Part shown: positions 8,648 to 16,828 of the stretch, piece by piece
Numbering within the stretch: the stretch's first letter is position 1
Layout of the letters: the number at the start of each line of letters is the position of its first letter
From: DATIRA01 sp963766505
GTDB lineage: Bacteria; Pseudomonadota; Gammaproteobacteria; Steroidobacterales; Steroidobacteraceae
Reading direction: 5' to 3'
Length of the DNA: 64,000 nt
Assembly (NCBI GenBank): GCA_963766505.1
Contig: CAVYAL010000005.1
Coordinates: forward strand, 868,001 to 932,000
Notes under the pieces: generated by a model
What the model saw: the letters and a program-made list of their open reading frames with translations, nothing else
Database searches by the model: none
Told to the model about the DNA's origin: nothing
Position numbers and translations under genes: made by a program

Positions 8648-10648
8648 ATGGCACTCAAGCAACTGAGCGACCAGCAGGTACGCGACTGGACGCGCGCGCA
8701 GAAGGATCGCTGGTGGCTCGAGAACGTCTGGCGCGGCGACATGCCGCAGCTGACGCTGCGTTCCGCGGCCACTGGTTTCGCGCTCGGCGGCCTGCTCAGC
8801 ATCACGAACCTCTACGTCGGCGCCAAGACCGGCTGGACGCTCGGCGTCGGGCTGACCTCGGTGATACTGGCCTTCGCGATGTACCGGGTGCTCTCGAGGC
8901 TCGGTGTTCGCGACCTCACGATCCTCGAGAACAACTGCACGCAGTCGATCGCGACCGCGGCAGGCTACATGACGATGCCGCTCACCTCCGGCCTGGCCGC
9001 CTACATGTGGGCGACGAACACGGTGCTGCCGTGGTGGCAGATCCTGTGCTTCAACATCGTGCTCTCGGTGCTCGGCGTGCTGGTCGCGTTTCCGATGAAG
9101 CGCCGCTTCATCAACGACGAGCAGCATCCTTTCCCGGAGGGCCGCGCCTGCGGCGTGGTGCTCGACGCGCTGTACGAGCGCGCAGCGGCGGCGGCTGGCA
9201 TGTTCAAGGCACGGGTCCTGGTCAGTGCCGCGGCGATCGCAGGCGGAGTCGGCTTCCTCTCGGGCGAGAACTACATGAGGCTGATCCAGCAGCAATGGCT
9301 GGGACTGAAGTCGTACTGGCACCTGCCGACTCATCTCGATGGCTGGTACTACGCGCTGGTGGACCGCGGCTTCGCACCGCTGCCGAAGCTCGCCGGCGTG
9401 GACATCCGCCAGCTCGCGCTCTCGCCGACGCTCGATTTCGCGATGATCGGCGCGGGCGGACTGATGGGCATCCGGACCGCGGCGAGCCTGCTGGTCGGGG
9501 CGGTGCTCAATTTCGTCGTCGTCGTGCCGATCATGATCTCGCTGGGCGAGATCCAGCCCCGGGCCGGGTCGATCGCCGAGGGCACCGCGCTGTTCGGCCG
9601 GGTGCACATCCTCAACAACTGGGCGCTGTGGTGGGGCATCGTGATGATGGTCGTCGCGGCCATGGTGTCGCTGTTCGCGAAGCCGGAAGTCTTCAAGGAA
9701 GCCTTCCGCAGCCTCACGCGGCGCCGCGCGCCGGCCGGCGAGGACGTGCTGCGGCACATCGAGCTGCCGCTGCCGGTCTCCTGGGTCGGCGTCCCGCTCG
9801 TCGGTGCCATCGGCGTCTGGCTGGCGCACGACTGGTTCGGCGTGGACTGGGTGCTCGGCGCCGCAGCGATTCCGCTGATACTGGTGCTCGCATTGATCGC
9901 GGCCAGCAGCACGGCGCTGACCGCGATCACGCCCTCCGGATCGCTGTCGAAGATCCCGCAGTTCATCTTCGGCTCGATCGACCCGCGCAGCCCGGCGCCG
10001 AACCTGATGACCGCGGTGATGTGCTCGGAGGTCGCGAGCAATGCATCGAACCTGCTGATGGACATCAAGCCGGGTTACATGCTGGGTGCAAAACCGCGCC
10101 AGCAGGCGATCGGCCACGTAATCGGCATCGTCGCGGGCTCGCTGGTCGCGACGCCGCTGTTCTTCGTGCTGTTCGGCCTGGCCGGTTTCGAGCCGGGAAG
10201 CGGCTCCTCGGTCCAGGACACGATGGTCAGCGATCGCTTCGCGTTCCCGGCGGCGCTGCAGTGGAAGGGCGTATCGGACCTCGTCACGGCGATCTTCGGC
10301 GGCACCGACAGCGCGGTGCTGCTCACCGACTCCATCGTCTGGTCGATGGTCATCGCGGCGTTCGCGGCGCTGGTCATGGAGGTGCTGCGGATCCGCACTC
10401 ACAACCGCTTCCCGCTGTCACCGCTCGCGATCGGTCTCGGCGTGGTCGTGCCCCCGGACTCGACGCTGATGATGTTCGCCGGGGCGCTCCTGTTCTGGCT
10501 CGCGGCACGCAAGTTCGGCGGCGACAAGCAGTCGCGCGGCTACCAGCTCTGGGTGGACTGCCAGGAACCGATCTGTGCCGGGCTGATCGCCGGCGCAGCA
10601 CTGGTCGGGATCGGCGACATCCTCGTGCGCGTATTCGTCTTCAGCTGA
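8648..10648 (+). CDS. OPT family oligopeptide transporter
   Basis: A 666-aa polytopic inner-membrane protein of the OPT/YSL superfamily, with roughly 14-16 hydrophobic segments. Members import peptides or metal chelates by proton coupling. Recognisable parts are the N-terminal GGLLSITNLYVGAKTGWT, the ENNCTQSIATAAGYM segment and late MFAGALLFWLAARKFG. It is a single gene with its own leader and no binding protein nearby. Substrate cannot be decided: bacterial OPTs are mostly assigned to peptides. Confidence 0.9.
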   Translation: MALKQLSDQQVRDWTRAQKDRWWLENVWRGDMPQLTLRSAATGFALGGLLSITNLYVGAKTGWTLGVGLTSVILAFAMYRVLSRLGVRDLTILENNCTQSIATAAGYMTMPLTSGLAAYMWATNTVLPWWQILCFNIVLSVLGVLVAFPMKRRFINDEQHPFPEGRACGVVLDALYERAAAAAGMFKARVLVSAAAIAGGVGFLSGENYMRLIQQQWLGLKSYWHLPTHLDGWYYALVDRGFAPLPKLAGVDIRQLALSPTLDFAMIGAGGLMGIRTAASLLVGAVLNFVVVVPIMISLGEIQPRAGSIAEGTALFGRVHILNNWALWWGIVMMVVAAMVSLFAKPEVFKEAFRSLTRRRAPAGEDVLRHIELPLPVSWVGVPLVGAIGVWLAHDWFGVDWVLGAAAIPLILVLALIAASSTALTAITPSGSLSKIPQFIFGSIDPRSPAPNLMTAVMCSEVASNASNLLMDIKPGYMLGAKPRQQAIGHVIGIVAGSLVATPLFFVLFGLAGFEPGSGSSVQDTMVSDRFAFPAALQWKGVSDLVTAIFGGTDSAVLLTDSIVWSMVIAAFAALVMEVLRIRTHNRFPLSPLAIGLGVVVPPDSTLMMFAGALLFWLAARKFGGDKQSRGYQLWVDCQEPICAGLIAGAALVGIGDILVRVFVFS

Positions 10649-10666
10649 GCGCTGCCCGAGCAGCGC
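10649..10666. terminator. Possible bidirectional terminator hairpin
   Basis: GCGCTGC, loop CCGA, GCAGCGC form a perfect 7-bp stem exactly in the 31-base gap between the convergent OPT transporter and MEST-like hydrolase genes. There is no T-run, so it is not a classical intrinsic terminator, but its position suits transcript-end formation on either strand. Confidence 0.4.
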
Positions 10667-10679
10667 CCTGACGACGGGC

Positions 10680-11573
10680 TCAGCCCAGCCGTCCCCTGAA
10701 GGCGAAGTACTCTTCGCATACCCGCTCCTGCTGCTCCAGCTGAGGGTAATGGCCGACGTCCTCGAGCAGGGACACGTCCGCCGCCGGCACGAGCTCCAGA
10801 TATCGCTCTGCCAGGTGCGCGCCGGAGACCGGGTCCACCGCGCCGCAGATCAGCTTCCGGGGTACCCGGGAGTCCACCAGAGCGCCCACCCAGCGTTCAC
10901 GGTTCACGCGACGCTGCTCCATGTAGTTGATCAGCCCTGCGAGCGCCACCCGCCCGTTGTCGTGGTTGACCAGCATCCACAGGTCCTGCAGTTCCTGCTG
11001 GGTCGGGGGCGTGCTGCCCGAGATCGCGCGCATGTTGGCCTCGAACTTCCCGTAGCTCATGGCCCGGGCCAGCAGCGCCCCGAGCACTGGTTGCGCCAGC
11101 AGCGTCTGGATCCTGCGCGGTCGATGCGTTTCCGGGAACAGGCCACCGTTCAGGAATACCATGCTGTCGATACGCAGGCGTCCCTCGCGCTCGCGCGCCA
11201 GCAACTCCTGTGCCACGGTGTCGCCGTAGTCGTGCGCGAGCACGTGCGTGGATTCGACACCGAAGGCCTGCATCAGCGCTTCGCAGATGTCCGCCTGCTG
11301 CCCGATCGGGTAAGCATGCCCGGATGGCTTCTCCGACATGCCGAAGCCGAGCAGGTCGCAGGTGTAGAGCGAGTATCGCTCGGCCAGCCGGGGCCAGAGG
11401 CGATACCAGTCGTAGCTCGCGGTCGGATAGCCATGGATCAGCAGCAGCGGTGGCCTGCCCTCCTGCACCGAACTGCGGACGAAGATCCGGTAGCCACAGA
11501 GGGTCCGGGTTTCTCCCGAGGTGATCCAATCGTTCAACGGCCTCGAAATCTGCAATATCGACCCTCCCGCCAT
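10680..11573 (-). CDS. MEST-like alpha/beta hydrolase (aspartate nucleophile)
   Basis: About 297 aa from the ATG at 11573, where sequence conservation begins. The oxyanion motif HGYP is at residues 47-50. The nucleophile elbow reads HDYGD, placing an aspartate (Asp115) where serine hydrolases have serine, as in epoxide hydrolases and haloalkane dehalogenases. The segments HDYGDTVAQELL, NGGLFPETHRPRRIQ, RRVNRERWVGAL and VGHYPQLE closely recall the mammalian MEST/PEG1 protein and its bacterial homologues. The reaction is not established for this subgroup. It is divergent from an SDR gene, with only 35 bases between starts. Confidence 0.88.
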   Translation of the reverse strand: MAGGSILQISRPLNDWITSGETRTLCGYRIFVRSSVQEGRPPLLLIHGYPTASYDWYRLWPRLAERYSLYTCDLLGFGMSEKPSGHAYPIGQQADICEALMQAFGVESTHVLAHDYGDTVAQELLAREREGRLRIDSMVFLNGGLFPETHRPRRIQTLLAQPVLGALLARAMSYGKFEANMRAISGSTPPTQQELQDLWMLVNHDNGRVALAGLINYMEQRRVNRERWVGALVDSRVPRKLICGAVDPVSGAHLAERYLELVPAADVSLLEDVGHYPQLEQQERVCEEYFAFRGRLG

Positions 11574-11608
11574 GCAGACGGCGCCACTGCCATCCGGACA
11601 CCGACAGT

Positions 11609-12379
11609 ATGCTGAGTTCCTTTCCCGTTGGCAGCAATGTGCTGGTACAGGGCGCGAGCCGCGGTATCGGCCTGGAGTTCGTCCGCCAGCTCGCAGCCGA
11701 CCCATCCGTCGGCTGCGTCTTCGCGGGTCACCGTCCGGGGCGTCGTTCCGAGTCACTCGCGCGGCTCGCATCCGATCACCCGAAGGTCCGACCACTCGAG
11801 ATGGACGTGACGGACGAGTCGAGCATCGCAGCGGCTGCCGCGCAGATGCGCGGAGCGACGAGTCCACTGAACCTGCTCGTCAACTGCTCCGGGCTGCTGC
11901 ACGACTCGGACCGACGGCTGGCGCCCGAGAAACGTCTCGCCGAGGTTGGCAGTGAATCACTGATGCGCAGCTTTGCAGTCAACGCGGCGGGGCCGCTGCT
12001 GATGGCGAAGCACTTCGAAGGACTGCTCGCTCGCACCGGCAAGGCAGTGTTCGCGAGCATCTCGGCACGGGTCGGCAGCATCGGCGACAATCGACTGGGC
12101 GGCTGGTACGCCTACAGGGGCTCGAAGGCGGCTCTGAACATGTTCACGCGCACGCTGGCGATCGAGTGGGCACGCAGCCGGAAGAACCTGGTCTGCGTGG
12201 CCCTGCATCCCGGCACGACCGACACCGACCTGTCGCGCCCGTACCAGGCGAACGTGCCGCCCGGAAAGCTCTTCAGCCCCGAGCGAACGGTGAGCCAGCT
12301 GCTCGCGGTGCTCGACTCCGTCACTGTCGAGAGCAGCGGCCGCTTCCTCGCCTGGGACGGCAGCGAAATACCGTGGTGA
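11609..12379 (+). CDS. SDR family oxidoreductase (CsgA-like)
   Basis: A 256-aa short-chain dehydrogenase/reductase. It has the dinucleotide motif GASRGIG near residue 16, the NCSG segment in place of NNAG, and the catalytic YRGSK (YxxxK). PGTTDTDLS after the active site is typical of the C-factor-like SDRs. Substrate unknown. The stop overlaps the start of the pseudouridine synthase gene, so both are in one transcript. Confidence 0.9.
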   Translation: MLSSFPVGSNVLVQGASRGIGLEFVRQLAADPSVGCVFAGHRPGRRSESLARLASDHPKVRPLEMDVTDESSIAAAAAQMRGATSPLNLLVNCSGLLHDSDRRLAPEKRLAEVGSESLMRSFAVNAAGPLLMAKHFEGLLARTGKAVFASISARVGSIGDNRLGGWYAYRGSKAALNMFTRTLAIEWARSRKNLVCVALHPGTTDTDLSRPYQANVPPGKLFSPERTVSQLLAVLDSVTVESSGRFLAWDGSEIPW

Positions 12380-13113
12380 GCGCCGCTATCGCGCCCGGGG
12401 AACTGCCGATCCTGTACCTGGACGACTCGCTGGTTGTGGTAAACAAGCCCGCCGGGCTGCTGGTGCACCGATCGCCGGTCGACCGGCACGAGCGCCGTTT
12501 CGCGCTGCAGCTGCTGCGGGACCAGCTGGGCGAGCGGGTCTACCCGGTGCACCGGCTCGATAAGCCGACCTCGGGTGCGCTGGTGTTCGCGCGGGACCGG
12601 GCGACGGCACAGTCGCTCGCCGCGCAGTTCGAGGAACGGTCCGTGGACAAGCGCTACGTTGCCGTGGTCCGGGGCTGGCCAGAGGAGCAGGGTCTGATCG
12701 ACTACGCACTCGACGCTGTCCGGGACGACCGGGTTGTGACGGCGTCCGGCGCGGCGAAGCCAGCGCAGACCCATTTCCGTCGGCTTGCCACCATCGAGCT
12801 GCCGCGGCGCGTGGATCGCTACCCGAGCTCCCGCTACGCACTGCTCGAGCTCTCACCACAGACCGGCCGGCGCCACCAGCTGCGCCGGCATCTCGCGCAT
12901 GTCTCGCATCCGATCATCGGAGATACGACCTACGGCAAGGGCGGCCACAACCGCCTCTTTGCCGAGCTGTTCGGCTCGAGGCGGCTGTTGCTTGCCTGCA
13001 CGTCGATCGCCTTCCGCCACCCGTTGACGGGTGCGCCGCTCGCGATCGAGGCGCCGTTGTCCGCTGACTTCGCCAGCGTGCTCAGGCAGCTCGGTTGCGC
13101 CGCGCTCGACTGA
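12376..13113 (+). CDS. RluA-family pseudouridine synthase, TruC-like
   Basis: About 245 aa; converts specific uridines in tRNA or rRNA to pseudouridine. The catalytic aspartate is in HRLDKPTSG. There is no S4 domain, and the compact size with ILYLDDSLVVVNKPAGLLVHRS at the start suggests TruC (tRNA U65) over RluC/D. The start is GTG at 12376 (or the adjacent GTG at 12373), overlapping the SDR stop as GTGA. The C-terminal part PQTGRRHQLRRHLAH is conserved in the family. Confidence 0.92.
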   Translation: MSAAIAPGELPILYLDDSLVVVNKPAGLLVHRSPVDRHERRFALQLLRDQLGERVYPVHRLDKPTSGALVFARDRATAQSLAAQFEERSVDKRYVAVVRGWPEEQGLIDYALDAVRDDRVVTASGAAKPAQTHFRRLATIELPRRVDRYPSSRYALLELSPQTGRRHQLRRHLAHVSHPIIGDTTYGKGGHNRLFAELFGSRRLLLACTSIAFRHPLTGAPLAIEAPLSADFASVLRQLGCAALD

Positions 13114-13776
13114 TCAGCTGATCTTCGCCCGCGTCTTGTCGGCCAGCGCCCTGATCTCGGCGTGCCGGCCCCGATCGGCAAGTTCCCGGCCCGGACGCGG
13201 GTGCGCCTTGGCGGCCCGCTCGAGGTGCGCGAGCGCCTCGCGATATTGTCCCTGCTCGTAGAGCAACTCGCCGTAGAAGTAGTTCGGATCAATTCCGTCC
13301 GGATTGATCTCCAGCGCCTGCTGCAGCAGCTTCGCGGCCTTCTGACGGTCGCCGAAACCGAGCGGAAAGCCCGGCACCTTGTAATAGAGCGTACCGAGAC
13401 TCGTGTAGGCGGAACCATCCAGCGCCCGCGGGTCGATCTCCAGCGCCCCCTCCAGGTTGCCACGAGCCTCCTTGGCGAGGCTGAGCGCGCCGAGTCCACC
13501 CTTGGCCCCGGCGTAGCTACTCTCGATGATGCCCTCCCAGATCAGCGCCTCGGCACGTCCTGGATGCGCACGGGTGAGATTCTCGGCACGTGCCTCCAAC
13601 TGCTCGAATGCCTTGACCTGCGCCTCGCCCTTCGGGGTCTCGTAGTTCGCCTGTGCCCAGGCCTGCTGTAGTTCCAGCAGCTCGGCCTCGAAGCCAGATG
13701 CCGCCGTTACCGTCGAATGGCCGAGTGAAGCCGCGAGCACCGCGACGGCCGAGAGCGCAATGTGAAATTTCCTCAT
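13114..13776 (-). CDS. Exported TPR-repeat protein
   Basis: About 220 aa with an N-terminal signal peptide ending near STVTAASG, then TPR-like helical repeats (for example residues 145-185, DPNYFYGELLYEQGQYREAL). It is the last gene of the operon that starts with the T_hemolysin-family gene, 11 bases after the SDR stop, with a strong AGGAAGG ribosome site. It is probably periplasmic and may scaffold an envelope step of the pathway. It resembles TatT-like TPR proteins of TRAP systems, but no transporter genes are present. Confidence 0.8.
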   Translation of the reverse strand: MRKFHIALSAVAVLAASLGHSTVTAASGFEAELLELQQAWAQANYETPKGEAQVKAFEQLEARAENLTRAHPGRAEALIWEGIIESSYAGAKGGLGALSLAKEARGNLEGALEIDPRALDGSAYTSLGTLYYKVPGFPLGFGDRQKAAKLLQQALEINPDGIDPNYFYGELLYEQGQYREALAHLERAAKAHPRPGRELADRGRHAEIRALADKTRAKIS

Positions 13777-13787
13777 CGTCCTTCCTC

Positions 13788-14636
13788 TCATGTCTTGATG
13801 CCGGCCTTGACCTCGGCGGAGACCGGTGCCGCCTGCGGGCCCGGCTGCGCGTAACGCCGGATCACCTGCAGCTGTTTCTTCAGGGCTCCGTCCACGACGC
13901 GCGGCAGGATCGCGTTCAGGCGAGCGAACAGCTTCTCCGGCCAGCCGATCACGGCCTCGGCGCGGCCGCCCTCGAGCATGTTGCAAAGCACGGTGGCAAC
14001 CCGTTCCGGCGGATCCATCGCGACGCCCAGTTCGTCGTTCATGCGCTCCACCGCTGAGCTGTTGATCCCGGTGCGCGTCGCGCGCGGCGCTACGTAGAGC
14101 ACCCTGATGTTGCTCCCGGCCAGCTCGCGGCGCAGCGCCTCGGTGAAGCCCCGCAGCGCGAACTTGGTCGCCGAGTACACCGAGTAGCCCGGATAGCCGA
14201 TGCTGCCGAACACGGAGCCGGTGTTGATGATGACGGCCTCAGGCTGCCTCCGCAGCTGCGGCAGCATCGCAAGGCAGAGCTGCAGCGGCGCCTGGACGTT
14301 GACTGACAGCGCGAGGTCGATCTGCCGGGGCGAGTGATCCTCGAACATGCCGAAGTGGTTAACGCCGGCGTTGTTCACCAGCACGTTGACGCCTCCGCGC
14401 CAGCCGGCGGCCGAGCTGCAGAGCGTGTCGCGGTCCGCGGCAAGGCTCAGGTCCGCGGTCAGCGTTCCCACACGCTCGCCGAATGAGGCGAGGCTGGCTC
14501 GAGCGCGCTGCAGTGCATCCTCGTCGCGGTCGACCAGCAGCACGGCTGCACCACGCCGCAGCAGTTCCCTCGCGACCGCGCTGCCGATGCCGCCGCCGCC
14601 GCCGGTCAGCAGAACCCTGGCCTCGCTGATGTTCAT
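13788..14636 (-). CDS. SDR family oxidoreductase in ECF-linked operon
   Basis: A 282-aa short-chain dehydrogenase. TGGGGGIG near residue 11 is the cofactor loop, NNAGVNHFG and NTGSVFGS precede the catalytic YSATK. Acidic DRDED after strand 2 suggests NAD(H) preference. The last 50 residues (FARLNAILPRVVDGAL) look like the acyl-chain-handling SDRs. It overlaps the upstream diiron-protein gene by four bases (ATGA), so the oxidised product of that enzyme is a natural candidate substrate; this is inference. Confidence 0.9.
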   Translation of the reverse strand: MNISEARVLLTGGGGGIGSAVARELLRRGAAVLLVDRDEDALQRARASLASFGERVGTLTADLSLAADRDTLCSSAAGWRGGVNVLVNNAGVNHFGMFEDHSPRQIDLALSVNVQAPLQLCLAMLPQLRRQPEAVIINTGSVFGSIGYPGYSVYSATKFALRGFTEALRRELAGSNIRVLYVAPRATRTGINSSAVERMNDELGVAMDPPERVATVLCNMLEGGRAEAVIGWPEKLFARLNAILPRVVDGALKKQLQVIRRYAQPGPQAAPVSAEVKAGIKT

Positions 14637-15328
14637 GCCGTCCTCCGCAGGCCCGCGCCGTCATCGTTCGAAGCACAAGCGGCTGCGTCGAGTCCACGGA
14701 ACATGCTGCCGTACAGCCAGTAGATGCCCTTCGCGCAGCGGACGACCGCCGCACGGTCCTCGGGATCGTCGAGTCGCTCGAGAATTCCGGCGAGGTGCTG
14801 GACGTGCTCGCGATCGAGTTCTCCGTGGCTGCGCAGGTAGCTGAAGGCGTTCGACGGGAGCCCGAGCGTCGACTGGATCCGGTCCGCGGCCCGGATCGCG
14901 AGCGCCACGCTCGTACCCTCGAGCACGTGGACCATACCGAAGAAACCGACCGGGTTGCCCCGGCTCACGGTGTCGTAGGCATAGGCGATCATCGCCTGCG
15001 TGGGCACCGCTGGTTCGGACGCCGCCGCGGCTTCCCGGTCTCCGCCCGCGTTGTGTATGTCGTTCAGGATCCACTCATCGTGCCCGTCCTCCTCCTCGAG
15101 GTAATGGCGAATCTCCTTGCGCAGCCAGCCGTGATGGCCGGGTACGCGCGCGCCGACCGCCATCAGCAGCGGGACGGTGTGCCGCACGTGGTGGTAGGCC
15201 TGGGTCAGGAACTCCAGGTACAGATCACGCGTGACCTGTCCGGACAGGCAGCGCTGGATGACGGACGCGGACTCGAGGAACTGGCGATCGCTCGCGGTCT
15301 CGCACAGGAGTTGCTCTTGGAATGTCAT
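14633..15328 (-). CDS. Haem-oxygenase-like diiron oxidase (iron-containing redox enzyme family)
   Basis: A 231-aa all-helical protein of the TENA/haem-oxygenase-like fold, in the group of non-haem diiron oxidases that includes UndA, CADD and SznF-type enzymes. Candidate iron ligands are Glu39, the EExxH-type segment Glu80-His83, Glu137 in HVLEG, and Asp172-His175. These would suit oxygen-dependent cleavage, desaturation or hydroxylation of a carboxylate or amine. ATG at 15328 follows GAGGA. It sits between a ligase that could activate an acid and an SDR that could reduce or oxidise the product. The ligand assignment is by pattern only. Confidence 0.85.
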   Translation of the reverse strand: MTFQEQLLCETASDRQFLESASVIQRCLSGQVTRDLYLEFLTQAYHHVRHTVPLLMAVGARVPGHHGWLRKEIRHYLEEEDGHDEWILNDIHNAGGDREAAAASEPAVPTQAMIAYAYDTVSRGNPVGFFGMVHVLEGTSVALAIRAADRIQSTLGLPSNAFSYLRSHGELDREHVQHLAGILERLDDPEDRAAVVRCAKGIYWLYGSMFRGLDAAACASNDDGAGLRRTA

Positions 15329-15340
15329 TGGAATCCTCGT

Positions 15341-16828
15341 TCAGGAGGCGATCTGCTCGCCGTACAGGGAGTCGATCAGCACCGCATGCCGCTCAACGAT
15401 GGCCGCACGGCGCAGGCGGCCATTTGCAGTGAGCAGCCCGTTCTCGAACGACAGCCCGCCGGGGATGATGGCCCAGCGACGGACGCGGGCGTAGTCGGGC
15501 AAGGAGGCGTTGGCCAGCGCGACGGCGCGCTCGATCGCGACGCCTGAATCCTCGCCATTGCCAGGACACAGCAGCGCGACCGCATGAGGCCGACCCTCGC
15601 CATACACGAGCGCGTGCCGGATCACCGTTTGCCGCGTCAGTTCCCGCTCGACCCATTCGGGCTCGACGTTCCGACCGTAGCTGCTGATGAATACGTTGCG
15701 GCGCCGGCCCCGGACGTAGATGTAGCCGTCCTCGTCCATCTCGCCGAGGTCGCCGGTGGCGAATTCCTCGCCTGAAACGCGCGATTGTCCGCCCAGGTAG
15801 CCCAGCATCGTGACCCCGGACACCAGCAGCTCTCCATCCTGGGCAAAGCGGACCCGGGCGTGAGGCAGCACGCGTCCGACGCTGCCCGGCCGGTCGGCGC
15901 CCGGAACGTTCAGGCAGACGACCGAGGCGCATTCGCTGAGCCCATAGCCTTCGTAGGCCGGCAGCCCGACGGCCTGCGCGCGGCGCAGCAGTTCAGGCGA
16001 AACGCTGGCACCGCCGACGGCGGCGAACTTCACCGAACCTGGCACGGCCCAGCCGCGCTCGGCTGCGGTCACGATCAATTGCAGCAGCTCGGGCACCAGG
16101 ACGAGACTCTCGGGTCGCAACGACGAGAGGCTCGCGAGCATCCTCTGCGGATCCACGCCCGAGTAACTCATGCCGGTGTCGGACGCCGGCGGCAGCAGGC
16201 AGCAGGCGCCGGCGATCAACGGCGCGTAGATTCCTGCGACGTTCTCGAGCAGCGTCGGAAGGGGCAGCAGGCACAGGTGTCGCCCGGGATCGAGCGCCGC
16301 CGCCGCGGCTGCCAGCGAGCCTGCGACCGTCTCGAGCTGTTCAGCGGCGAGGCACACGCCCTTCGGGCCACCCGTACTCCCCGAAGTGTAGGTGACCTTC
16401 GCCGTGCCTGGCGGCAGTTGGGGCACGCGGTCGGGCCCCAGCCTGCGGCGCAACAGCGTCAGCCCGGTCCGACCGGAAACAGCCGCGATCCGCCAGTCCG
16501 CGAGCATGTCCCGTGCTCCCGCCAGATCCTCCAGCAACAGACTGTCGACGCCGGCGTCATCCAGCGCGTGCAGCAGCTGCGTCTCTGAAAAGTAGGCGGG
16601 CAGCGGTACGCAGACCATGCGGCAGGTGTGCAGCGCTAGGTCCGTGATCGCCCAGCCGACGCCGTTGTCCGCAAAGATGCCGAAACGCTGACCGCCTGTT
16701 GCGGCCAGCCAGTCACCCTCCTCGGCCACCAGCTGCGCGAGTTCATCGAGCGAAACCTGCCGCCGCCCGTCGTCGAGCGCGATGCGCCTGCCGTTGCCGT
16801 GGCGCAGTGCCGCATGCAGGACACTAAT
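15341..16828 (-). CDS. AMP-binding (adenylate-forming) ligase, start uncertain
   Basis: About 495 aa. The nucleotide loop is YTSGSTGGPKG, YGLSE is present, and DLGEMDEDGYIYVRGRRRN leads to SSYGRNVEPEWVE, a signature of long-chain acyl-CoA synthetases. Near the C-terminus the usual catalytic-lysine position reads NGRLRR, with Arg where Lys is expected. No ATG exists before GTG 16729, yet about 33 family-like residues (VLHAALRHGNGRRIAL onward) precede it in frame. GGGAGGG lies 7-8 bases before an ATT at 16828-16826 that overlaps the upstream stop. ATT is therefore my best start, with CTG 16819 or GTG 16729 as alternatives. It probably activates a fatty or aryl acid for the operon product. Confidence 0.85.
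   Translation of the reverse strand: MSVLHAALRHGNGRRIALDDGRRQVSLDELAQLVAEEGDWLAATGGQRFGIFADNGVGWAITDLALHTCRMVCVPLPAYFSETQLLHALDDAGVDSLLLEDLAGARDMLADWRIAAVSGRTGLTLLRRRLGPDRVPQLPPGTAKVTYTSGSTGGPKGVCLAAEQLETVAGSLAAAAAALDPGRHLCLLPLPTLLENVAGIYAPLIAGACCLLPPASDTGMSYSGVDPQRMLASLSSLRPESLVLVPELLQLIVTAAERGWAVPGSVKFAAVGGASVSPELLRRAQAVGLPAYEGYGLSECASVVCLNVPGADRPGSVGRVLPHARVRFAQDGELLVSGVTMLGYLGGQSRVSGEEFATGDLGEMDEDGYIYVRGRRRNVFISSYGRNVEPEWVERELTRQTVIRHALVYGEGRPHAVALLCPGNGEDSGVAIERAVALANASLPDYARVRRWAIIPGGLSFENGLLTANGRLRRAAIVERHAVLIDSLYGEQIAS

Noticed and set aside
7994..10402. An 802-codon open frame antisense to the OPT transporter
   Set aside because: It is rich in Arg, His and Asp and has no recognisable domain, as expected of a shadow frame in G+C-rich DNA. 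The sense frame is a clear OPT protein.
13112..13123. Palindrome GATCAGCTGATC at the junction of the pseudouridine synthase and TPR genes
   Set aside because: It is made largely of the two facing stop regions and has no spacer for a hairpin; chance is a sufficient explanation.
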